Shown: positions 29,193 to 38,300 of the stretch, piece after piece
Layout of the letters: every line of letters starts with the position of its first letter
Position numbering within the stretch: the stretch's first letter is position 1
From: Candidatus Lernaella stagnicola
GTDB taxonomy: Bacteria > Lernaellota > Lernaellaia > Lernaellales > Lernaellaceae
DNA length: 64,000 bases
NCBI GenBank assembly: GCA_030765525.1
Contig: JAVCCK010000034.1
Coordinates: forward strand, 180,710 to 244,709
Reading direction: 5' to 3'
Notes under the pieces: model-generated
What the model was told of the DNA's origin: nothing
Seen by the model: only the letters and a program-made list of their open reading frames with translations
The model's database searches: none
Program-made: the position numbers and the translations under genes

Positions 29193-30908
29193 ATGAGCAA
29201 AGCGCGACCACAGCCCTGCTTGCATTTGGATGGCCTCAAAGCCTATCGCCCGCCGCGTGCGAAGGCGCCCACCGATTTGCGGCTCGATGCCAATGAAGGA
29301 CCGCCGCCGCCTCCGGAGTTGTTGGCGTTGCTGCGAGAGGTCGAAGCGGCCGACGTGCACCGGTACCGCTCGTCTGCGCCGCTGGAAAAAGTGCTGGCCG
29401 ACCGCGTCGGTCTCGATCCCGCACAGGTGATGATCGGCGCCGGAGCCGACGAAGTCATCGACCGTCTGTGTCGCGTGTACGTGCAGCCCGACCGCGAAGT
29501 GATCGTGCCCACGCCGACTTTCGAGATGATCTGCCATTTGGCCCGGGTATCCGGGGGCCGCCTCAAGCGCGTGGCCTGGACCGGCGAGGATTTTCCGGTC
29601 GACGATGTCTGCGCCGCCGTGACGCCGGAGACGGGGTTGATCGTCGTGATTAGTCCGAACAACCCGACGGGCTTGGCGGTTCGACCGGCGGAACTTGTCG
29701 CCGTGGCAGAAGCGGCACCGCACGCCGTGGTCCTGGTGGACTTGGCCTACGCGGCCTATGCCGACGAAGATTTGCTCGGCACCGTGCTGCGCCTGCCCAA
29801 CGCTGTGGCCGTCAATACGCTCAGCAAGACGGAAGGACTGGCCGGGCTGCGGCTTGGCTACGCGATTTCCTCGCCCGAAATGCTGCAACCCATGCGCCTG
29901 GCGGGCGGGCCGTTCCCCGTTTCGAACTTGTCGAGAGCCGTGGCGGAACGCTGGCTGGTCGCGGGCCGCTCGCACATCCAATGGATCGTCGCGCGGGTGC
30001 GTAGCGAACGCGAAACGCTGCAACAACTTCTGGCCTATTACGGCGCCGTGTCGCTGCCCAGCCAGGCGAACTTCGTGTTCGCGCGCTTTACTGACAACCT
30101 GTGGGTGCGTGACGCGATGGCCGGTTTCGGCATCGCCGTGCGTCTCGTGCCGGCCACCGATGGCTTCGCCGAAGGGATTCGCATCAGTTGCCCCGCCGAC
30201 GCCGCCGGTTTCGCGCGACTGTGCGCAGCCCTGGCGACGGTGCTTTCACCCGAAGCATTGCTTTTTGACATGGACGGCGTGTTAGCCGACGTGTCGCGGT
30301 CATACCGGCGCGCGATCGTGGAGACCGCCGCCACGTTCGGCGTACAAATCGGGGCCGAGGACGTCGCCGCCGCGAAAGCAGCGGGCGGGGCCAACGACGA
30401 TTGGGAATTGACGCGCCGCTTGTTGGCCGAGCGAGGCGTCGAGGTTGATCTGCCGGCGGTGAAAGAATGTTTCAAGCGCTTGTACCAAGGGGACGCCGCC
30501 AAGCCCGGCTTGTGCGCGGAGGAATCGTTGCTGCCCGAGCGCGCCCTCCTGGAACGCTTCGCCGAACGGTTGCCGCTGGCGATCGTGACCGGTCGGCCCC
30601 GTGAGGATGCGGAGCGCTTTCTCGCCGAGCATGACGTGGCCGACCTCTTTGCCGCCGTCGTGTGTCGAGAGGACGGGCCGCTGAAGCCGAATCCGGCGCC
30701 GTTGCGCGTGGCGCTCGAGAAGCTCGGCGTCGATCGCGCCTGGTTTATCGGCGATACGACCGATGACATTAGCGCCGCGCGTCACGCGGGCGCCCTGCCG
30801 CTAGGCGTGCAAAACAACGTCGATACTGCGGCCGAAACCGCGATGTACGAAGCCGGCGCTGCGCGAGTGCTGACCAACCTTCGTCAGTTGGAGGACCTGT
30901 TGCCATGA
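29193..30908 (+). CDS. hisC: Histidinol-phosphate aminotransferase fused to a HAD-family phosphatase domain
   Basis: 571 residues from ATG 29193 (GAGG upstream). Residues 1-350 are HisC, which converts imidazole-acetol phosphate to histidinol phosphate with PLP: SPNNPTG with Asn157, Asp183 in VDLAYA, and the PLP Lys212 in TLSKTEGLAGLRLGY. Residues about 353-571 are a HAD hydrolase: nucleophile Asp359 and Asp361 in LLFDMDGVLAD, Thr466 in AIVTGRP, Lys498 in LKPNPAP, and GDTTDD at 520-525. No other histidinol-phosphate phosphatase is visible in the operon, so this domain is the natural candidate for the next step. The domains join without a frameshift or stop. The stop overlaps the hisB start (ATGA). 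Confidence 0.92.
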   Translation: MSKARPQPCLHLDGLKAYRPPRAKAPTDLRLDANEGPPPPPELLALLREVEAADVHRYRSSAPLEKVLADRVGLDPAQVMIGAGADEVIDRLCRVYVQPDREVIVPTPTFEMICHLARVSGGRLKRVAWTGEDFPVDDVCAAVTPETGLIVVISPNNPTGLAVRPAELVAVAEAAPHAVVLVDLAYAAYADEDLLGTVLRLPNAVAVNTLSKTEGLAGLRLGYAISSPEMLQPMRLAGGPFPVSNLSRAVAERWLVAGRSHIQWIVARVRSERETLQQLLAYYGAVSLPSQANFVFARFTDNLWVRDAMAGFGIAVRLVPATDGFAEGIRISCPADAAGFARLCAALATVLSPEALLFDMDGVLADVSRSYRRAIVETAATFGVQIGAEDVAAAKAAGGANDDWELTRRLLAERGVEVDLPAVKECFKRLYQGDAAKPGLCAEESLLPERALLERFAERLPLAIVTGRPREDAERFLAEHDVADLFAAVVCREDGPLKPNPAPLRVALEKLGVDRAWFIGDTTDDISAARHAGALPLGVQNNVDTAAETAMYEAGAARVLTNLRQLEDLLP

Positions 30909-31516
30909 ATGCACGCGAAGCCGTAATCGAACGCCGTACGAAGGAAACCGATATCCGCTGTTATCTCGTTGTCGACGGCGTCGGGGTGGCGCAAATCGAC
31001 ACGGGTCTCGGCTTTCTCGATCACCTGCTCACCGCGCTTACCCGCTTTGCTCGTTTCGATCTCGAATTGCGATGCCGCGGCGACCTGCATATCGACGACC
31101 ACCACACGTCCGAGGATTGCGCGTTGGCCCTGGGTGCCGCATTGGACAAAGCGCTCGGGGAGCGGGCGGGCATTGCGCGTTTCGGCCACGCCTATGCGCC
31201 ACTGGACGAGGCGCTGGCACGCGCCGTTGTTGATTTCTCCGGGCGGCCGTTTGCGGTTATCGACATGGGGCTGAAGCGCGACACGCTGGGGCGGCTCGAC
31301 GAACAAGGCGCCGGGCAAATGGCTACCGAGAACGTGCCGCACGTGCTGCATTCGCTGGCGACCGCGGCGCGGTTGACCTTGCACGTGGACGTGTTGCGGG
31401 GGGACAACGACCACCACCGGGCCGAGGCCGCGTTCAAGGCCGTCGGGCTGGCCATTCGCCAAGCGATGGCGTTGGACGGCGAAGACATTCCCAGCACCAA
31501 GGGAGTGCTCGTATGA
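30905..31516 (+). CDS. hisB: Imidazoleglycerol-phosphate dehydratase (monofunctional)
   Basis: 203 residues. It dehydrates imidazole-glycerol phosphate to imidazole-acetol phosphate. The family signatures are clear: FLDHLLTAL, DLHIDDHHTSEDCALALG with the metal-binding HHxxED, and LRGDNDHHRAEAAFKAVG near the C-terminus with a second HHxxE. There is no N-terminal HAD phosphatase domain as in the bifunctional enterobacterial HisB; here that domain is on HisC. It overlaps both neighbours by 4 bases, indicating translational coupling. Confidence 0.97.
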   Translation: MNAREAVIERRTKETDIRCYLVVDGVGVAQIDTGLGFLDHLLTALTRFARFDLELRCRGDLHIDDHHTSEDCALALGAALDKALGERAGIARFGHAYAPLDEALARAVVDFSGRPFAVIDMGLKRDTLGRLDEQGAGQMATENVPHVLHSLATAARLTLHVDVLRGDNDHHRAEAAFKAVGLAIRQAMALDGEDIPSTKGVLV

Positions 31517-32139
31517 CGAAACCGAATGTGTTGGTTGTGCGTACGGGCGTGGCGAACCTGGCCTCGGTGCTGGCGGGTTTGGAGCGCGTCGGGGTAACGG
31601 CGCAAATCAGCAACGACCCGCGCGAGATCGAGTCCGCCGAACGCGTATTGCTGCCCGGCGTCGGCGCGTTCGGTGCGGGGATGCTGCAACTTCGCGCCGA
31701 CCGGCTGGTCGAGCCGTTACGACGACGGATCGCGGGGAACCGCGCGACCTTAGCGATTTGCCTGGGTATGCAATTGCTTTGCGCCGCCAGCGAAGAGCAT
31801 CCGGGCATGGAAGGGCTCGGCGTGGTCCGGGAACACGTCACTCGTTTCGCTCACAACCTGCGTGTACCGCAATTGGGATGGAATGAAATCGAGCCCGACA
31901 AAAAGTGCCGTATGCTGGAAAGCGGTTACGTCTATTTTGCCAACTCCTACCGCTTGACCGAGCGGCCTCCGGGATGGGCCGTCGCGGTTGCGGATTACGG
32001 CGGGTCATTTGTGGCGGGGATGGAGCGTGGCAAGGTTCTGGCCTGTCAGTTCCACCCCGAACTGTCCAGCGCCTTTGGACTCGCGTTGCTCCGGCGTTGG
32101 CTGGCGACCGAAGAAGGGGACGGCGATGCTGGCGTGTAG
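31513..32139 (+). CDS. hisH: Imidazole glycerol phosphate synthase, glutaminase subunit
   Basis: 208 residues. A class I glutamine amidotransferase: [10 protein letters not shown], the nucleophile Cys83 in AICLGMQLL, and CQFHPELSS near residue 180-188 with the catalytic His and Glu. It supplies ammonia to HisF. It starts within the end of hisB and ends 14 bases into hisF, as expected for subunits of one complex. Confidence 0.96.
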   Translation: MTKPNVLVVRTGVANLASVLAGLERVGVTAQISNDPREIESAERVLLPGVGAFGAGMLQLRADRLVEPLRRRIAGNRATLAICLGMQLLCAASEEHPGMEGLGVVREHVTRFAHNLRVPQLGWNEIEPDKKCRMLESGYVYFANSYRLTERPPGWAVAVADYGGSFVAGMERGKVLACQFHPELSSAFGLALLRRWLATEEGDGDAGV

Positions 32140-32881
32140 GATCATCCCCTGTCTCGACGTGCGCGACGGCCGCGTTGTCAAAGGAATTCGCTTTCAAGAC
32201 TTGCGTGACGCCGGTTCGCCGTCTGAACGCGCACGGGTGTACGAACAGCAGGGTGCCGACGAACTCGTTTTGCTCGACGTTTCCGCGACGCCGGAGGGCC
32301 GCAACACCGCCGTGGATACCGTGCGTCGCGTGCGGCAACAGATCGCCATCCCGCTGACCGTCGGCGGCGGCGTGCGCGGCATTGCCGATGCCGAGCGCCT
32401 GCTTGAAGCCGGGGCCGACAAAGTGGGCGTCAATACCGCCGCGGTGGAGAACCCGCAATTGCTCACCGAACTGTCCGCCCGTTTCGGCAGGCAGTGCACG
32501 ATTTTGGCCGTGGACGCCAAGCTCGTTGCGGCGGGGCGATGGCAGGTGGTCACCCAATCGGGGCGGCATGACACCGGCCTCGACGTCGTGGATTGGGCGC
32601 GTCAGGCCTGTGATCTGGGAGCGGGCGAAATTCTGCTGACCAGTTGGGACCGGGACGGCACGGGCAAGGGTTACGATTTGGATTTGCTCACCGCGGTTTC
32701 CAAGGCCGTCTTGGTGCCGATCATCGCTTCGGGCGGCGGCCGCACCCTGGAACAACTGCTCGCCGGTTTCAGCGCCGGAGCCGATGCGGTTCTCGCCGCG
32801 TCCATTTTCCATTACGGCGAGCGCACGGTCGGCGAAATCAAAGACTACCTGGCCGCGCAGGGTGTGGAGGTCCGGCCATGA
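32126..32881 (+). CDS. hisF: Imidazole glycerol phosphate synthase, cyclase subunit
   Basis: 251 residues from ATG 32126, preceded by GGGGA; the frame continues upstream but the N-terminus [20 protein letters not shown] is the standard HisF start. The catalytic Asp in PCLDV and the second Asp in LAVDAKL are present, as are the phosphate loops GGGVR and SGGGR. The (beta-alpha)8 barrel converts PRFAR plus ammonia into IGP and AICAR. It overlaps hisH by 14 bases and the next gene by 4. Confidence 0.97.
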   Translation: MLACRIIPCLDVRDGRVVKGIRFQDLRDAGSPSERARVYEQQGADELVLLDVSATPEGRNTAVDTVRRVRQQIAIPLTVGGGVRGIADAERLLEAGADKVGVNTAAVENPQLLTELSARFGRQCTILAVDAKLVAAGRWQVVTQSGRHDTGLDVVDWARQACDLGAGEILLTSWDRDGTGKGYDLDLLTAVSKAVLVPIIASGGGRTLEQLLAGFSAGADAVLAASIFHYGERTVGEIKDYLAAQGVEVRP

Positions 32882-34140
32882 TTGTCCCCTCGATCGATTT
32901 GATGAACGGACAAGCCGTGCAATTGATCGGCGGGCGCGAGAAGGCGTTGGACGCCGGCGATCCGCTGCCGCTGGCCGAAAAGTTCCGCCTGGCCGGCGAA
33001 GTCGCGGTTATCGATCTCGACGCCGCTATCGGGCAGGGCGAAAATACCGAGGCGATCGAAACGCTCCTGCGCCATGCTCCGTGCCGTGTGGGCGGCGGTA
33101 TCCGCGATTTGGCGACCGCCCGCCGGTGGCTCAACGCCGGGGCCGCCAAAATCATTCTGGGCACCGCGGCGCAACCGGAACTGCTTGGCAAGCTGCCGCG
33201 CGAACGCGTTATTGCCGCGTTGGACGCCATCCACGACGAAGTTGTGATTGAGGGATGGCGCACCAAAACCGGCGCGCGCGTGGAAGATCGCCTGCACGAA
33301 CTGCGCGATTACGTCGGCGGATTTCTCGTCACGTTTGTGGAGCGGGAAGGGCGCATGGGCGGCATCGACATCGAGCGCGTCAAAGCTCTCCTAGCGCAGG
33401 TCGGCGACGCTCGGCTGACTGTCGCCGGCGGCGTTACCACCACGGCGGAGATTCGTGAGTTGGACCGGCTGGGCGTCGACGCGCAGGTGGGGATGGCCAT
33501 CTACACCGGGCGCATGCACCTGGCCGACGCGCTGGCCGCGCCGTTGGTGTCGGACCGACCGGACGGCCTGTGGCCCACCATCGTCGCCGACGAGCATGGC
33601 GTTGCGCTCGGGTTGGCGTATTCCAACGCCGAAAGTCTGCGCGAGGCGGTCGACCGAGGGCGGGGCGTGTATCAATCGCGGTCGCGGGGCTTGTGGATTA
33701 AGGGCGAGAGTTCCGGTAACACGCAGCAACTGCTGCGCATTGCCGTCGATTGCGATCGCGACGCGCTGCGCTTCACCGTCCGGCAGGCCGGCCGCGGATT
33801 TTGTCACAAAGGCACGTGGTCGTGTTTCGGCGATGTCGGTGGGTTGCCCGCGCTGGCCCGAAAGCTGGCGGAGCGCGCCGTCGATGCGCCGCCGGGATCC
33901 TACACCCGCAAACTGCTGGACGATCCTTCGCTGCTGGCCGCCAAGCTCGCGGAGGAAGCCGCCGAGTTGGCCGAGGCCCAAACGCCGGATGAGGTTGTGT
34001 GGGAAACGGCCGATCTTATTTATTTCGCGCTCGTCGCCCTGTCGCGTGGCGGCGGCAGCCTTGCCGACGTGGAGCGAGAACTTCACCGGCGGACGCTGGC
34101 GGTGACGCGTCGATCCGAGCAAGAGGAAGAAAAGGCATGA
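32878..34140 (+). CDS. Trifunctional HisA-HisI-HisE fusion
   Basis: 420 residues, ATG overlapping the hisF stop. Residues 1 to about 220 are a HisA barrel (ProFAR isomerase): Asp7 in [24 protein letters not shown], Asp116 in AALDA, and [10 protein letters not shown]. Residues about 228-318 are HisI (PR-AMP cyclohydrolase): [23 protein letters not shown] at 291-295, and metal-binding Cys309 and Cys316 in [10 protein letters not shown]. Residues about 340-408 are HisE (PR-ATP pyrophosphatase): [12 protein letters not shown] and [13 protein letters not shown]. HisI-HisE fusions are common; a HisA attached in front is unusual. The three activities are steps 4, 3 and 2 of the pathway. The HisA half has [13 protein letters not shown] where bacterial HisA usually has a TDI-DG motif. 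Confidence 0.93.
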   Translation: MIVPSIDLMNGQAVQLIGGREKALDAGDPLPLAEKFRLAGEVAVIDLDAAIGQGENTEAIETLLRHAPCRVGGGIRDLATARRWLNAGAAKIILGTAAQPELLGKLPRERVIAALDAIHDEVVIEGWRTKTGARVEDRLHELRDYVGGFLVTFVEREGRMGGIDIERVKALLAQVGDARLTVAGGVTTTAEIRELDRLGVDAQVGMAIYTGRMHLADALAAPLVSDRPDGLWPTIVADEHGVALGLAYSNAESLREAVDRGRGVYQSRSRGLWIKGESSGNTQQLLRIAVDCDRDALRFTVRQAGRGFCHKGTWSCFGDVGGLPALARKLAERAVDAPPGSYTRKLLDDPSLLAAKLAEEAAELAEAQTPDEVVWETADLIYFALVALSRGGGSLADVERELHRRTLAVTRRSEQEEEKA

Positions 34141-35393
34141 CGGCGCGTCTGCGAATCATCACGGCCGAAGAAGTAGTCGCCATGCGCCGCGAGCCATTTG
34201 ATGCGGAAACCCTGGCGGAAAGTGAAGCCATCGTGCGCGAAGTTCGCGCCGGGGGTGAGGGTGCGCTGCGACGTTTCGCGGAGCGTTTCGGCGACATCGA
34301 AATCGGTGCGCCGCTGGTGATTCCGCGCTCGCAACTCGCTGAGGCTCTGGCGCAGCTCGATGATGATGCGCAACGCTTGTTGGCACGGACCGCCGCGCGG
34401 ATCAAAACGTTCGCCGAGGCGCAGCTTCGCAGCTTGACCAATGTCGTCGCCAAGGTGCCGGGGGGACGCGCGGGGCAACGAGTGGACCCGGTGCAACGCG
34501 TCGGATGTTACGCGCCCGGCGGTCGCTTTCCGCTGGTGTCCACCGTACTGATGACCGTCATTCCGGCCCGCGTGGCCGGTGTCGCCTCGGTGTGGGTCGC
34601 TTCGCCGCGGCCAAGCGCGCTGATCCAAGCCGCGGCGGCGGTGGCCGGAGCGGACGCCGTTGTTTCCGCGGGGGGTGCGCAAGTGATCGCCGCGCTCGCT
34701 TACGGCGCCGGTCCGATTGCTGCGTGCGACATGATTGTCGGGCCCGGCAACAAGTGGGTGACGGCGGCCAAGTGGCTCGTCAGCCGCAACGTCGGCATCG
34801 ATATGCTGGCCGGGCCGTCGGAACTGGTCGTCGTGGCCGACGAAACGGCGAACGCCGCGACGATTGCTGCCGATCTGCTGGCGCAAGCGGAACACGACCC
34901 CGACGCGCTGCCGGTGCTGCTTGCGACATCGCCCGCGTTTATCGAACGGGTCAACGACGAAATCGAGAAGCAGGTGGCGACCTTGCCGACGGCGAGTACT
35001 GCCGCGGAAGCGATTGCCGGCGGATTCGCGGTTGCCGCCGACCTGGATACGGCGATCGACCTGGCCAACCGATTGGCTCCCGAGCACCTCGAATTGGCCG
35101 TGCGGGATGCGGAGTCGGTGGCCGAGCGCTGTCAGAATTACGGCGGATTGTTCATCGGTTCGCCGAGCGCCGAGGTGTTCGGCGATTACGGTGTCGGCCC
35201 GAATCACACCCTGCCCACCGGGGGCGCGGCGCGTTTTACGGGCGGGCTTTCGCCGCTTAGTTTCCTGCGTGTACACACGTGGTTGCACCTGATGCAACCG
35301 GCGGACGCCGCGGAGATCGTCGAGGACGCGGCTGCCCTGGCTCGCCTAGAGGGGCTCGAAGCGCACGCGCGATCGGCGGAGCGGCGCAGGTAG
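34137..35393 (+). CDS. hisD: Histidinol dehydrogenase
   Basis: 418 residues, ATG overlapping the upstream stop. HisD oxidises histidinol to histidine in two NAD-dependent steps and needs zinc. Visible signatures are YAPGGRFPLVSTVLMTVIPA, IVGPGNKWVTAAKWL, DMLAGPSELVVVAD, LAQAEHDPDA (zinc ligands), the catalytic Glu-His in LAPEHLEL, and GPNHTLPTGGAARF. Last gene of the operon; only 5 bases separate its stop from that of the convergent A2M gene, so there is no room for a conventional terminator. Confidence 0.97.
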   Translation: MTARLRIITAEEVVAMRREPFDAETLAESEAIVREVRAGGEGALRRFAERFGDIEIGAPLVIPRSQLAEALAQLDDDAQRLLARTAARIKTFAEAQLRSLTNVVAKVPGGRAGQRVDPVQRVGCYAPGGRFPLVSTVLMTVIPARVAGVASVWVASPRPSALIQAAAAVAGADAVVSAGGAQVIAALAYGAGPIAACDMIVGPGNKWVTAAKWLVSRNVGIDMLAGPSELVVVADETANAATIAADLLAQAEHDPDALPVLLATSPAFIERVNDEIEKQVATLPTASTAAEAIAGGFAVAADLDTAIDLANRLAPEHLELAVRDAESVAERCQNYGGLFIGSPSAEVFGDYGVGPNHTLPTGGAARFTGGLSPLSFLRVHTWLHLMQPADAAEIVEDAAALARLEGLEAHARSAERRR

Positions 35394-35398
35394 CGCGG

Positions 35399-38300
35399 CT
35401 ATTTCGTAATCACCAGCGTCGTCGGCTCGCTCGTCGCGTTCGTTTCCGGATTGTAATACTCGTACACTTTGGTCGCGGGGGCCGCGGCGCGCACCGGGTA
35501 CAGCGCCTTGAGATCGAATTCGAGTTTCAACTTTTGTTCCGGGCGTAACTCGTCAAGGTAGAACGTGACCTGCCGCGCGGTCGTCGAGAATTTGCTGACG
35601 GTTTTCTCCTCCACCAATTTCGTCAATGTCTCGCGCAGCGGTTGGAAGCCGGGGGGCACGCCGACATCCACGACCACCATGCCCAGCGTGCCGGGCGCCT
35701 GGTTGCGGATGGTGACGCGGCACGCGACCGTCTCATCCACGCGCAGCGACTGCTTGTCGTAACTCACATCGATGCTGAGCGCTTCCTTGTCGCCGGGCTT
35801 CTCGCGAGCGCCCCACGGCATGTAGTGCCGCGCGACGATTTGGTAGGCCGGTTCGCCCTTGCCGGCGAAGGTCAGCTTGATTTCGTTTTGGCCGGAGCGG
35901 GTGCGGTCGCTCACATCGAGCATGCGCAAGACCTCGGCGTTGTCCGGATTGATGTCGAATGCGCCGGCCGCTTCACCGTTGAGGAATACGTCCACCTTGC
36001 CCTCAACGTCGCGACCTCCCGCCTGCGCCGCGCCGAGCAATACGTGCATGGCGAACACCGTGGCCTGCGTTGAGTAGTACGTGCCGAAGGAATCCTTGGC
36101 GGAGATAAGGTAGTTGACGATTCGGTTGACGGTTTGCGGTTCGCGATGGGCCGCCACGAGGACCATCCCCGCCAGGGCGGTGGTTTCGATATCGGAGCTT
36201 TTGCCGCGGCTGCCCACTGCCGTGGATTCCGCGGGCCAATACGACTGGTCCTCTTCGTCCACCCGCATATCGGCCAGACGCGAGAACACCTTGTCGATGA
36301 TCGCATCGCTGGCTTTGCCGGCGACCAGCGCATTGGCCAGCAGCGCCAAGGTATAGGCGTCTTTGGCGTCGGCGTGATGTTTTTCGAGATAGGCGACTCC
36401 CTTGCGCACCGCCTTGCCTTGATATTCGGTGCGGCCCAGCGCCCAGGTGACATACGCCGTGTTGCGCAGCACATCGTTGGCGAATTTCGCGGCGACACGG
36501 TCGAGAAACTGTTGGTTGGGTTTCCACGAACCATCCTGCTGTTGCATGCCGGCCAGCCATTCCTGCGTGCGCACGATCACCGCTTCATCGACTTCGTACA
36601 CGCGGCTCATATCGTGGAATTCCATCAAGCCGTAGGCCGTCAGAATAATGTGCGCCGGGCCACGACCGAACCATTCGAAACCGCCGCCGGGCACCTCGAA
36701 GGTCAGCAGGCGTTGGTAACCCTGGTTGATGAAGCCCTCGGCTTTCATCTGCAACTCAGGCGTGATTTGCCGGGAGGCTTTCATGTAGTCGAGCACCATG
36801 ACGTTAGGATACGTCGTGGAACTGGTTTGCTCGAAACAGCCCGACGGCATGCGAAAAATGTTGTCGAGCCCTTCGAGTACCTGGCTGACCAGACCGGGGT
36901 GTATTTTGACGAGCAACACGTTGGCGCCGGGAATTGCGCCGTCGGGAAACTCGACGTTTTGCGACACTTCGCCTGGGAGTCGGTCGGTGATGTTCGTTTC
37001 CTGCATTTCGCCATCGGGTTCGACCCGCACGACCCGTTTGACCGCGTCGCTTTGCTTGCTGCCGCGGGCGTAGACGGTCAACGCGTGACGCCCGACTTTG
37101 GTTGCCTTGACGTGCAGCGTTTCGGCTTTGACTTCGCCCGGCTGTAACAGAACCTGCCGCTGCAGGCCGCCATCGAGCAGTTCGAACCAATCCGCCGCCT
37201 CGATGTTCAGCGTCACGGTTTGAGCGCGCTCAAGGTAGTTGTAAAGCGCGATCGGCACCTTGACCTCGTCATGCCGGGTTAGGGCGACAGGGAAATCGAT
37301 GTCGATGAAAAAGTCCTGGAACACGCGCACCGGGGCAGTGCCGCTGCCGAGCCAACCCTTGGCGCTAACGGCCTGGGCCGCAATGCGCCAGGTCGTGATG
37401 GAGTCGGCCATATCCAGGTTGAGCGTGGCGTTGCCCTGTCCGTCGGTGATCAGCGACGGGTCGACGAACAAGGTTTCGGGGAAGTACTCGCGCACTCGAA
37501 TTGCGGGGCCGGAGTCCCCCCGCGAACCGTCAACGGTACGGGTGGCGGCCGCGGGTTCTTTTAACGCTTCGCCCTTGGCCATCGCTCTGTCCTCATCCTC
37601 GAAAAGATCAACCGCGCCCTCGAAGTTGCCTCGCCCGGCGAAACCGCCGGCGCCGAACGCGCGTTGCGCCTCCGCCATCTTCTTACGCTCTTCGACGTAT
37701 TTCGGGTCTTCGACAGTGAGGTCATCGTCGGTGGCGAACTGACGGTCGGGCCCGGCGCTGACCAAGCGGTAGACGCGGGCTCCTGCGGCCGAAATACGAT
37801 AGGGGTGGAACCACGGATCGCTCAATTTCGCGATGTCGATCCGGTTCGTATCGCCCTTGTGTTTGGCATAAAGCACGGCGACCCGCTGCAGATCATCCTC
37901 GATTTGTTTCCGTAGTTTCTCCACGACGGCCGAACGCAGGTCGGTGGCCTGCTTTTCATCAATCGCCGGGACCACGGCGGGCGCAATGGCCGCGAGCATG
38001 GCGGTCTGGCCGCGCTTGCGAGTCGGATCCGGACGCGGATCGAGCACGACGATCTCGGGCTGGAAGGTGTGAATTTCGTAACGCGGTTTCATCAGCTCTT
38101 TTTCGAGCGTGAAGAATATTTTCTCCAAACCGGGTTGCATATCCTGCAACGCGAATACCGCTTCATCGACAATGGTGATGCCGAGGGCCGCGGCGACGGG
38201 GTGCCCCTTCAGGTCGGTCACGGCGACGTCGATCGCGGCGGCTTCGCCCGGGCGATACGTGTCTTTTCTCGGCGTGATGGCGACCTTCAGGTCGGCCTCC

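Noticed and set aside
34083..35297. 404-residue minus-strand frame
   Set aside because: Shadow of hisD in GC-rich DNA; His/Arg-rich composition without any family pattern.
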